The notes under the pieces are model-generated. The model had not been told where the DNA came from. It saw only the letters and a list, made by a program, of their open reading frames with translations, and made no database searches. 9,001 nucleotides of DNA from Spirochaetales bacterium (GTDB taxonomy: Bacteria > Spirochaetota > Spirochaetia > SPDA01). Positions 1 through 5,721 of the stretch are shown piece by piece. The stretch covers positions 1 to 9,001 of the forward strand of contig SPDA01000051.1 of the NCBI GenBank assembly GCA_004525155.1. Reading direction: 5' to 3'. The stretch's first letter is position 1, and the number at the start of each line of letters is the position of its first letter. The translations under genes and the position numbers were made by a program.

Positions 1-1
1 C

Positions 2-766
2 GTTGTCATCACCTTTGTGGACATAAGCGAATTGATCGAAAAAGAACAGAAAGCCGTGCAGTTTGATCTGATCAAAAGTTTCTTAAACACCTCGGCGGAG
101 GGAATATTTATCAGGGACGGATCCGGTAATTCCGTTTTTTATAACGAGAAAATGGAGGCTATTACGGGATATTCCGCGGCGGAAGCAGGAGGGTCTGATT
201 TTCCGGCGCTTCTTTTTCCGGATGGCGGAAGTGCGTCCGTACCCGGCTCCGCAAACGGCGAAAACAGGGAAATTGTAATTACCTGCAGGGACGGAAGTAA
301 AAAGAGCATCATTCTCAATACAACCGAGCATTCCTTCTCCGGGACCGGTTACCGCCTGTACTCACTGCAGGCTATATCGGAGAAAAAACGGGATGAAGCC
401 GCTATTGAAAAAACCCTGGATTACAAGTACATCTTTGACGCCCTCCGGGTGCCTTCGCTGGTCATAGATGCCCGGTATACGGTTCATGTGGCGAACGAAA
501 CATTTTACCGTAATTTCGAAACTACTGCGGACGCAACAATCGGCAGTAATTTTTTCGACCTTGGAAACGGACAATGGAACATCCCTGCCCTGCGGGAACA
601 TCTGGAAAAAGTTCTGCCTGGAAATACAGTTATAAAAAATTTTAATGTGGTTCATAATTTTCCTTCCATCGGAAAAAAGGAAATGAACCTGACCGGCAGG
701 CTGCTGAAAAGGGATGGAAAGGAGGGCATGATCTTTCTGACCATCGAGGAGGTTAAAGGAAAATGA
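2..766 (+). CDS. C-terminal part of a CheB/CheR-fusion-type multi-PAS sensory protein (5' end outside the window)
   Basis: The frame is open from the first bases. The codons before the GTG at 17 read VVITF and join VDIS, a run typical of the end of a PAS domain in CheB/CheR fusion proteins, so that GTG is internal and the gene starts upstream. Counting from GTG 17, a first PAS domain spans about residues 17-125 (YNEKMEAITGYS is the usual N-terminal signature) and a second about 133-247. The second contains LGNGQWNIPALREHLE, followed by HNFPSIGKKEM. This closely matches the C-terminal PAS of CheB/CheR fusions (methylesterase, methyltransferase and PAS in one chain), which adjust chemoreceptor methylation or related signalling. 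No histidine kinase follows and the protein ends just after the PAS. The missing CheB and CheR domains are inferred. An alternative is another PAS sensor with the same tail. The stop overlaps the next start by four bases (ATGA). Confidence 0.85.
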   Translation, partial: VVITFVDISELIEKEQKAVQFDLIKSFLNTSAEGIFIRDGSGNSVFYNEKMEAITGYSAAEAGGSDFPALLFPDGGSASVPGSANGENREIVITCRDGSKKSIILNTTEHSFSGTGYRLYSLQAISEKKRDEAAIEKTLDYKYIFDALRVPSLVIDARYTVHVANETFYRNFETTADATIGSNFFDLGNGQWNIPALREHLEKVLPGNTVIKNFNVVHNFPSIGKKEMNLTGRLLKRDGKEGMIFLTIEEVKGK

Positions 767-1347
767 CCATGAAAAAAAAATATTCGGAACGCTATAATCA
801 GCTGATGACGAGAATCGAAAAGCTGAAACCGGTTAAAAACCTCATAATACCCAGTATAAAGGACGAAGATGCGGAAAGTCTGACCTGCAGGATCGAGGAG
901 CTCATGATTTCCGCGGCGGAAAAAGAGGCAGAAGTTGAAGAGCTCCGGGTCCTTGTGGAAAGGCTGCAGGAATCGAACCAGGAGTACAGGGAACTGCTCG
1001 AGAATGCACCGGCTGGTTTTGCATCTCTCGACAGGCAGGGGACAATTCTTAAAATAAACAGGACGCTGGCTGAAGAACTGGAAGAGGACGATGTTTCATT
1101 GGAAGGTACAAAGTTTTCAACATTTGTCGTAAGCGATTACCAGGATATTTTTTTTACGCACCTCCGGAAGATTTTTAAAACAGGATACGACAGCGCCTGC
1201 TGTATCGAACTTACGAGACGGGGAGGCGGTGTTCTTTCCGCCCAGCTATTAAGCCGCTCCCAGAAGGATGAAGGAGGGGCTGTCCTGCGGTGCAACATGG
1301 TGGTTACCAATGTTTCGCGCTACGAAACGGGTTTTTTTGACTGCTGA
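763..1347 (+). CDS. Small coiled-coil/PAS domain protein, partner of the CheB/CheR-type protein
   Basis: This 194-residue cytoplasmic protein has a charged N-terminus, a Glu-rich predicted coiled coil at about residues 52-80, and one PAS domain at about 76-188. The PAS opens with ENAPAGFASLDRQGTILKIN and later has FSTFV, a HLRKIFKTG helix and a closing VVTNVSRYE strand. It has no kinase, cyclase or other output domain, so it probably senses a ligand or scaffolds other proteins. Genes of this build are often found directly after CheB/CheR fusion genes, which fits the ATGA overlap with the upstream gene. Two starts are possible. ATG 763 has GAGGAGG at 746-752, and ATG 769 has AAAGGA at 755-760. 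An A9 run lies at codons 4-6. The 3' end carries a possible terminator hairpin. The PAS assignment is strong, but its ligand and partner are unknown. Confidence 0.85.
   Translation: MTMKKKYSERYNQLMTRIEKLKPVKNLIIPSIKDEDAESLTCRIEELMISAAEKEAEVEELRVLVERLQESNQEYRELLENAPAGFASLDRQGTILKINRTLAEELEEDDVSLEGTKFSTFVVSDYQDIFFTHLRKIFKTGYDSACCIELTRRGGGVLSAQLLSRSQKDEGGAVLRCNMVVTNVSRYETGFFDC
1312..1338 (+). terminator. Candidate intrinsic terminator inside the 3' end of the PAS gene
   Basis: GTTTCG at 1312-1317 pairs perfectly with CGAAAC at 1323-1328 around a five-base loop. GGG and seven T (1332-1338) follow. The stop codon comes only seven bases later, so the T run also encodes the Phe-Phe near the protein's end. 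The stem has only six pairs, three of them A-T, so termination may be partial. The position is right for separating the sensory pair from the sirtuin gene. Confidence 0.4.
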
Positions 1348-1363
1348 ATGAAATGACTTTAAT
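1337..1363 (+). promoter_or_regulatory. Candidate sigma-70-type promoter for the sirtuin gene
   Basis: TTGACT at 1337-1342 matches five of six -35 bases, and TTTAAT at 1358-1363 matches five of six -10 bases. The spacer is 15 bases, shorter than the usual 17. Transcription would start near 1370, only about six bases before the ATG at 1376. That would fit the absence of a Shine-Dalgarno sequence there. The evidence is pattern only. Confidence 0.3.
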
Positions 1364-1375
1364 TGAGCCGGATAT

Positions 1376-2155
1376 ATGAAAGAGGAGCCTGGCAGCGTCA
1401 GCCCCGATCTTGCGGAAAGAATAGGGGCGCTTTCCCGCATGCTGGCGGAAGCGGAACGCATTGTGGTGTTTACTGGCGCCGGGATAAGCACGGATTCGGG
1501 GCTCCCGGATTTCCGCGGACCCGACGGCGTATGGACCAGACGCGACAGGGGGCTGCCTCCGCCTCAAACCGGCAGACTGTTAGAGGAAACAGAGCCCAAC
1601 GCGGGTCACCTGGCTCTGGTAAAGCTGCAGGAAAGCGGAAGGCTTGCGTTTCTCATATCACAAAACGTGGACAATCTTCATCTCCGGTCCGGTATCGAAC
1701 CGTCAAAAATCGCGGAGCTCCACGGAAACAGTGCTCAGATGAAATGTCTCCGCTGCGACCGCCGTTTCAGAAAAACAGACCTTGGCTGGGACGAAAAGCT
1801 CTGGGGGAAGGGATACAGATCGGAGAAACCGCAGGCGGATGCGCCCCGCTGCGCCTGCGGAGGCAGGATTATTTCGAGCGTAGTCAATTTCGGCGACCCC
1901 ATGCCGGAGAGAGAAATGAAACTCGCTGAATACCACGCGGACCACTGCGACCTGTTCCTGGTTATCGGCTCCTCCCTGGTCGTATCCCCGGCCAATTCTT
2001 TTCCCTTGTCCGCGAAACGGAGGGGCGCCGGACTCGTAATTATAAACCGTGGAGAGACGCCCCTGGACAAGGCGGCGGACCTCCGTTTTCACGAAAGTAT
2101 AGGTGACGTTTTTCCGCCGGCGGTGCGGATGTCCCTGGAAACTCACGGGGGATGA
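1376..2155 (+). CDS. Sir2-family NAD-dependent protein deacylase, SIRT6/7-like (class IV) subtype
   Basis: This 259-residue protein should remove acyl groups from lysines while consuming NAD+, releasing nicotinamide and O-acyl-ADP-ribose. The family signatures are all present: GAGIST (34-39) and DFRGP (45-49) in the NAD-binding Rossmann fold, QNVDNLH (96-102), the catalytic His116 in ELHGN, VNFGDP (170-175) and GSS (198-200). Zinc ligands are Cys124, Cys127, Cys159 and Cys161, the last pair being CxC. DFRGPDGVWT, a basic stretch, SQNVDNLHLRSG and the late SAKRRGAGLVIIN resemble animal SIRT6/SIRT7 more than Escherichia coli CobB. Asn100 replaces the Gly usual in QNVDGLH. ATG 1376 is the only reasonable start because no in-frame start lies closer upstream, although it lacks a Shine-Dalgarno. 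The family call is firm. The preferred acyl chain and targets are unknown. A defence-type Sir2 NADase is unlikely because the zinc site and catalytic His are intact. Confidence 0.95.
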   Translation: MKEEPGSVSPDLAERIGALSRMLAEAERIVVFTGAGISTDSGLPDFRGPDGVWTRRDRGLPPPQTGRLLEETEPNAGHLALVKLQESGRLAFLISQNVDNLHLRSGIEPSKIAELHGNSAQMKCLRCDRRFRKTDLGWDEKLWGKGYRSEKPQADAPRCACGGRIISSVVNFGDPMPEREMKLAEYHADHCDLFLVIGSSLVVSPANSFPLSAKRRGAGLVIINRGETPLDKAADLRFHESIGDVFPPAVRMSLETHGG

Positions 2156-2159
2156 GGCT

Positions 2160-2990
2160 TTGTGGACTGAGCGTTTTCTCCTGAGGAGGCTGGGCTTGAG
2201 CCGGGCAGCGGCCGGAAAGCTTGGTTCGGACAAATTATTGCAGCGGAGTCTTGTCCGCGGCTGCCGGATGGAAGTCTGCGTAATCGGCGTATGGCTGGGC
2301 GGCTGGACAAGCCAGGCATCGGAAAGTCTTGTACCCGAGGCAGTTTTGGCGCAGGCGAAAGAGGCTGCAGACAGGGTGCGGGATTCGCTGTCGAAGATTC
2401 CGGCCTTTGTTACAAAGGAAGACTATCCCTATATTCAGGCCGTAATTCCCCGCGTGTTTTCGGATCCTGGTACCGGCCTGGTATCCGTCAGGGCGGCGGA
2501 GGAGATCGTTCAAAACATGAAGGCCTTGTCCGGAAATCCGGGTGTGCGGATCGGAATAACCCAGGGCAGCTGTGCAGCCGGGATTCGGGGCAGGGATGGT
2601 CCATTCATTTTTATCGGCAGGCCTCCTGCCCTCTGCCGTCTTTTTGCCGCGGAAAGGAACCGGTTCGGATATACCGTACTGCTCGACGAGGAAACCGGAC
2701 GGGAGGCCTTGACCGGCCGGCCGGTCGATTATTACCGTACCCCGGGTTTTACCGGGATTAAAACCCTCTATGGCAGTCTGCCCCGGCCGGAAAAGGAATA
2801 CCCCGGCCGTTTCGATGAAATTTATCAGTCTGCCCTTAAGGCCCTCCACATTGAGAACGACACGGGCCGCGCATCGGATTTTTTTACAGAGTGCCTCGGC
2901 CTTGTCCCCGCCGATGAGGCAAGCTCCTATTTTCTGGAACGGATCGGCCGGGGACAGGTGACTATGCGTGCCTACCGGGATTTGCCGTGA
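2160..2990 (+). CDS. Degenerate class III adenylate/guanylate cyclase-like protein, probably catalytically inactive
   Basis: The core from about nt 2268 follows the class III cyclase plan. It has an opening strand MEVCVIGVW, a helix, then VRIGITQGSCAAGI at nt 2544 (compare RIGIHTGEVVAG), FIFIGRPPALCRL, and GYTVLLDEETGREA (compare the conserved late strand ending before a Thr-Arg-Glu). The tail from nt 2808, with YQSALKALHI and LVPADEASSYFLERI, is like the 'build-up' tail that follows many bacterial cyclase domains. Catalytic positions are lost. No metal-binding Asp occurs in the first strand, no GD pair is seen in the second hairpin, and the usual VNLASR becomes PALCRL, losing the transition-state Asn but keeping the Arg. 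A regulatory or binding role is therefore more likely than cAMP synthesis. The start is uncertain: TTG 2160 sits four bases after the sirtuin stop, GTG 2103 would overlap the sirtuin by 53 bases, and ATG 2268 would drop the N-terminal helix-rich stretch. Confidence 0.65.
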   Translation: MWTERFLLRRLGLSRAAAGKLGSDKLLQRSLVRGCRMEVCVIGVWLGGWTSQASESLVPEAVLAQAKEAADRVRDSLSKIPAFVTKEDYPYIQAVIPRVFSDPGTGLVSVRAAEEIVQNMKALSGNPGVRIGITQGSCAAGIRGRDGPFIFIGRPPALCRLFAAERNRFGYTVLLDEETGREALTGRPVDYYRTPGFTGIKTLYGSLPRPEKEYPGRFDEIYQSALKALHIENDTGRASDFFTECLGLVPADEASSYFLERIGRGQVTMRAYRDLP

Positions 2991-3015
2991 AAGATGTTTA
3001 CAATAATCCGCTGCA

Positions 3016-3060
3016 GGGCTAAGGTATAAGCATCCCCAGCCCCCATCGGTTTCCGGGGGC
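3016..3060 (+). promoter_or_regulatory. Two mutually exclusive leader hairpins before the zinc-ribbon gene
   Basis: GCCCCC at 3039-3044 can pair with GGGGGC at 3055-3060. The overlapping AGCCC at 3038-3042 can instead pair with GGGCT at 3016-3020, with a further GG/CC pair inside. Only one hairpin can form at a time, as in an attenuator or translational switch. No T run follows, so this is not a simple terminator. The ribosome binding site is only six bases further on. A GC-rich coincidence is possible. Upstream TTTACA (2997-3002) and TATAAG (3025-3030) are too far apart to make a good promoter. Confidence 0.25.
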
Positions 3061-3066
3061 GAGGCC

Positions 3067-3074
3067 GGAGGAGG
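3067..3074 (+). promoter_or_regulatory. Strong Shine-Dalgarno fixing the zinc-ribbon gene start
   Basis: GGAGGAGG lies eight bases before the ATG at 3083. It is the clearest ribosome binding site in the five-gene run and supports this start over internal ones. Confidence 0.75.
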
Positions 3075-3082
3075 CGCCATTC

Positions 3083-3982
3083 ATGGCCAGGTTCGGCTGT
3101 TTTTCGATTCGTACCGTCTGCCGCAGCTGCGGACTGCCTGTTCCCGTCAACGGTCCTGTTCTGACTCTTGCCTGTACCGAATGTTTCGATGAAATGCGGC
3201 TTACCCCGGATACGCTGGCCGGATTCATGAATGATTTCGAGGAGGAGTACGAGGGTTTGAGCGAAGGCGAAGGCCGGAGCGGGACCCTCATGGGCGGAGA
3301 CGGGACTTTCAATTACACCTACCATCGTATTTCTCCCCGCTGCGGATCCTGCGGAAAATCCCTCGAAATATCTTCCCCGGCGGAAAACAGTGCCTTCCGG
3401 TGCGGCGGCTGCGGAAAACTGTATCATGTCGCCGCTGTACCGGAGGAATACGCGAAGGAGGTCCCTTCGGCCCGCTTCTCTATAACACCCGAACCTCTTC
3501 CCGAATCCGCGGCGGGAAAAGCGGACGAAAATAACGGTAAAAAACCGGAAAAACCTGTGGTGATGGCCTGTCCCCAGTGCGGTGTCGCTCTTTCCCTGAC
3601 CGCCGCTGCCGGACGGATTACCGGCTGCCGGTACTGCGGGGCTGAAGTATATGTGCCGGACCCGGTGTGGCTGCGGCTGCATCCTGTAAAGACCGCGGAA
3701 GACTGGATTGTGTGGTTCGAGGGGAAAAACAGGAAGCAGCTCGAATCGGAGAGGCGGGTAAAAGATCTGGAAGAGGAAAAGGCCGAACTTAAAGCCTGGC
3801 GGCTCCGTAAGGGTCCGGCAAAAAGAAAGGGCCGCTTCTGGCCCATCCTGGCGGTAATCGGCGGGTTTTTTGTTGTGTTAATCGGCTTTTCCCTCGTTCT
3901 TTCGTATCTCGGGTATGAACCTGAGCAGATTCGGTCCGTCATGTCGCGTATCGGAAAGCCCCTGGACTTTCCGCGGCACTGA
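3083..3982 (+). CDS. Membrane-anchored protein with three zinc ribbons, uncharacterised
   Basis: Three four-Cys knuckle pairs are visible in this 299-residue protein: Cys13/16 with 31/34, Cys87/90 with 107/110, and Cys163/166 with 182/185. Each fits a zinc ribbon, and two carry the typical CGxCGK or CPQCG form. An acidic linker (about 50-64) separates the first two. After the third ribbon comes PDPVWLRLHPVKTAEDW (about 192-208), then a charged coiled coil (about 214-242), a basic stretch (KGPAKRKGR) and one transmembrane helix (about 253-276) with a short tail. By the positive-inside rule the ribbons face the cytoplasm. There is no enzymatic motif. The protein could recruit nucleic acid or protein partners to the membrane, but that is a guess. 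The next gene starts about 30 bases after its stop, suggesting the two products work together. Confidence 0.85.
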   Translation: MARFGCFSIRTVCRSCGLPVPVNGPVLTLACTECFDEMRLTPDTLAGFMNDFEEEYEGLSEGEGRSGTLMGGDGTFNYTYHRISPRCGSCGKSLEISSPAENSAFRCGGCGKLYHVAAVPEEYAKEVPSARFSITPEPLPESAAGKADENNGKKPEKPVVMACPQCGVALSLTAAAGRITGCRYCGAEVYVPDPVWLRLHPVKTAEDWIVWFEGKNRKQLESERRVKDLEEEKAELKAWRLRKGPAKRKGRFWPILAVIGGFFVVLIGFSLVLSYLGYEPEQIRSVMSRIGKPLDFPRH

Positions 3983-4011
3983 TTATTCCCGCGTTATTTG
4001 TTTTTCGCATA

Positions 4012-4599
4012 ATGTTCGCGGGCCGGCTGGGTAGGCGGAAAAAGTGCAAACAGGCCCTGGCCGCGCTCGCGAAGAAACACGGCTGGAAGCACGAAGCCGC
4101 CGGGGAAAGGAGCGGTCTCGGTTTTGTGACAGCCTCCTACAAGGGCCGCGATATAGAGATTAATCCCGGGGACGAGTATGCCCTGGAAGCGGATATTCAT
4201 GGTTCGCCCTTGTACCTGAAAACGGAGCCGCCGGGGTATCCGCAGGACGGGGTCTGCAGGTTCACTACGGGGGATGAACAGTTCGACAGCCTTTTTCCGT
4301 TCCGTTATGCGGAACCTTCCCTGGCCGGGCGGATTGAACTGTCCCGGGAAGAATCGCGAAGGGTGCTTCATCCCCTGTACTGGTTTCTCGGCCGGTGGGG
4401 GAAGAAGCTCGGCAGGATGAAAATTGACTGGTCCGGGGCTGCCGTACACCTTATGCCCGGCCATCAGGACAGGTTGGACAGCGGCCAGCGTTATCTGTTG
4501 GCGGAAGACCTGGAGTCTCTTCTCGAAGACATGGTCCTTCTGGTCAGGGCAATCGACGATATTGCCGCCGGAAAAGAATCAAATTTGCCGGAGAATTGA
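4012..4599 (+). CDS. Uncharacterised soluble protein with a TGDxxFD motif
   Basis: This 195-residue protein has no signal peptide or membrane helix. Visible features are a basic N-terminus, LAKKHGWKHE (19-28), the strand YKGRDIEI (43-50), TGDEQFDSLFPF (86-97), a middle region with LHPLYWFLGRW (119-129), and a C-terminal helix rich in Leu, Asp and Glu (about 162-186). The order 'Gly-Arg strand, then TGDxxFD, then a closing long helix' recalls uncharacterised bacterial proteins and domains often found next to membrane proteins. I do not know a function for them and cannot name a family with confidence. ATG 4012 is the first start in this frame after the zinc-ribbon gene, but no Shine-Dalgarno precedes it. 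Translation may depend on reinitiation from the upstream gene, 29 bases away. Confidence 0.75.
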   Translation: MFAGRLGRRKKCKQALAALAKKHGWKHEAAGERSGLGFVTASYKGRDIEINPGDEYALEADIHGSPLYLKTEPPGYPQDGVCRFTTGDEQFDSLFPFRYAEPSLAGRIELSREESRRVLHPLYWFLGRWGKKLGRMKIDWSGAAVHLMPGHQDRLDSGQRYLLAEDLESLLEDMVLLVRAIDDIAAGKESNLPEN

Positions 4600-4618
4600 A
4601 GCAGCAGAGAAGTTTTAC

Positions 4619-4628
4619 CCGTATACGG
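4619..4628. repeat. 10-bp palindrome CCGTATACGG before the EEP gene
   Basis: This is a perfect inverted repeat ending four bases before the ATG at 4633, where a Shine-Dalgarno would normally lie. It could be an operator or a start-masking hairpin with no loop. A 10-bp palindrome can also arise by chance, so confidence in a function is low. Confidence 0.25.
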
Positions 4629-4632
4629 TATC

Positions 4633-5721
4633 ATGAAAGATGCCGGACTGGTAAAAATATCCCCGCTCCTTTTCCTGCCTGTTGTTTTTCTCTCATGTTC
4701 CCGCTGTTCCCTGGAAGGAAATTCTGCAGCCCGGGGAACACCCAAACAGATTACGATACTCACCTACAACACGGAAAACATGTTCGATGACACGGCGAAC
4801 GGTTCCGAATACAGGGAATATGACCCCGGTGCGGGAGAGTGGACCACGGAGCTGTATCACCTCCGTCTTGCCCGGCTGGCGGATGTTCTTTCGGCAGTGC
4901 CGCCGAAAGGGCCCGATATTGCCGCTCTGCAGGAAATAGAAAATAAGCGGGTCCTTGACGATCTGAGGGAACAGTATGTAAAACAGCTGGGGTACAGGCA
5001 TGCAGTATGTCCTGAGGCGCCAGGGTCCGCCGTAAACACCGCGGTTCTTTCGAGATTTCCCGTGACCGGGGTTTTTACGCACATGATAGATGCCGAAGAC
5101 AGCGAGGGACTGCGCTATATTACGGAAGTGCACATCGACGTTGAAGGGCTCCGGCTTGTCATTATCAACAATCACTGGAAATCCAAGTCCGGCGGCACGA
5201 AGGCAACGGAACCCCTGCGCATCCAGGCCGCCGGGCTTATACGCCGGCGGATAACGGAACTTGCCGGAGAATGGCCTGAGGCGGAGGTTGTGGTGCTGGG
5301 GGATTTCAACGAAAACCACGATGAGTATTCAAGGATCGGAAGCGCCTATCCGACAGCGTTCATACCCGCCGCAGAGCTGCCTGCGGCATCTGTCCCGGCG
5401 GATTTCAGGGGCCTGGTTCTGACGGAAGACGCGGCGGCAGCGGGCACAAGCGGCGGGGCTGCAGTCCTGTTCACCGTCTGGGGATCGGTGCAGGCCCCGG
5501 GCAGTTACGCCTACAAGCGCATGTGGGAAACCCTGGACAACATGCTGCTTCCTCCGGCCTTGTTCGATGACAGAGGCCTGGTTTTTGCCGGCGCTGAAGT
5601 ATTCGGTCCAGCCTTTCTTCTCGATGCGGAAGGGTATCCCCTGCGCTGGAACGCGGACACGCGGGAGGGTTATTCCGACCATCTGCCCCTGAAACTTACG
5701 CTTGAGGTTTGCGGCCGGTGA
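4633..5721 (+). CDS. Endonuclease/exonuclease/phosphatase (EEP) family lipoprotein
   Basis: The 362-residue product starts with a short signal peptide (LLFLPVVFLSC) and a likely lipidated Cys22. The box FLSC is relaxed, as in spirochaete lipoproteins, and Cys25 is a weaker alternative. The mature part has the EEP metal-hydrolase motifs in order: YNTENMFDD (45-53), the metal-binding Glu101 in LQEIEN, NNHWKSKSGG (179-188), GDFNEN (223-228), a late MWETLDNMLL (297-306) and SDHLPL (348-353) with the catalytic His350. This subgroup, with NTENMFD and NHWKSKSGG, occurs in secreted or surface-bound bacterial proteins. The substrate could be extracellular nucleic acid or a phosphoester, which the sequence does not decide. 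ATG 4633 gives a proper signal peptide, and no in-frame start is seen just upstream. No Shine-Dalgarno is seen. The last 26 bases overlap the opposite-strand rarA 3' end. Confidence 0.92.
   Translation: MKDAGLVKISPLLFLPVVFLSCSRCSLEGNSAARGTPKQITILTYNTENMFDDTANGSEYREYDPGAGEWTTELYHLRLARLADVLSAVPPKGPDIAALQEIENKRVLDDLREQYVKQLGYRHAVCPEAPGSAVNTAVLSRFPVTGVFTHMIDAEDSEGLRYITEVHIDVEGLRLVIINNHWKSKSGGTKATEPLRIQAAGLIRRRITELAGEWPEAEVVVLGDFNENHDEYSRIGSAYPTAFIPAAELPAASVPADFRGLVLTEDAAAAGTSGGAAVLFTVWGSVQAPGSYAYKRMWETLDNMLLPPALFDDRGLVFAGAEVFGPAFLLDAEGYPLRWNADTREGYSDHLPLKLTLEVCGR

Noticed and set aside
1148..1155. T8 run inside the PAS gene as a terminator
   Set aside because: No hairpin of useful strength precedes it, and it lies in the middle of a conserved domain.
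1376..2155. The sirtuin as part of an anti-phage defence system (Thoeris or Sir2-type NADase)
   Set aside because: It has intact zinc ligands and catalytic His, and its neighbours include no TIR, Argonaute or HerA partner. A housekeeping deacylase fits better.
2152..2184. A tiny open frame from ATG 2152 overlapping the sirtuin stop
   Set aside because: It gives only about ten residues before a stop and matches nothing. The overlap looks accidental.
2235..3080. A 281-codon open frame on the minus strand over the cyclase-like gene
   Set aside because: The plus-strand frame carries recognisable cyclase-like motifs and fits the gene run. The minus frame has none.
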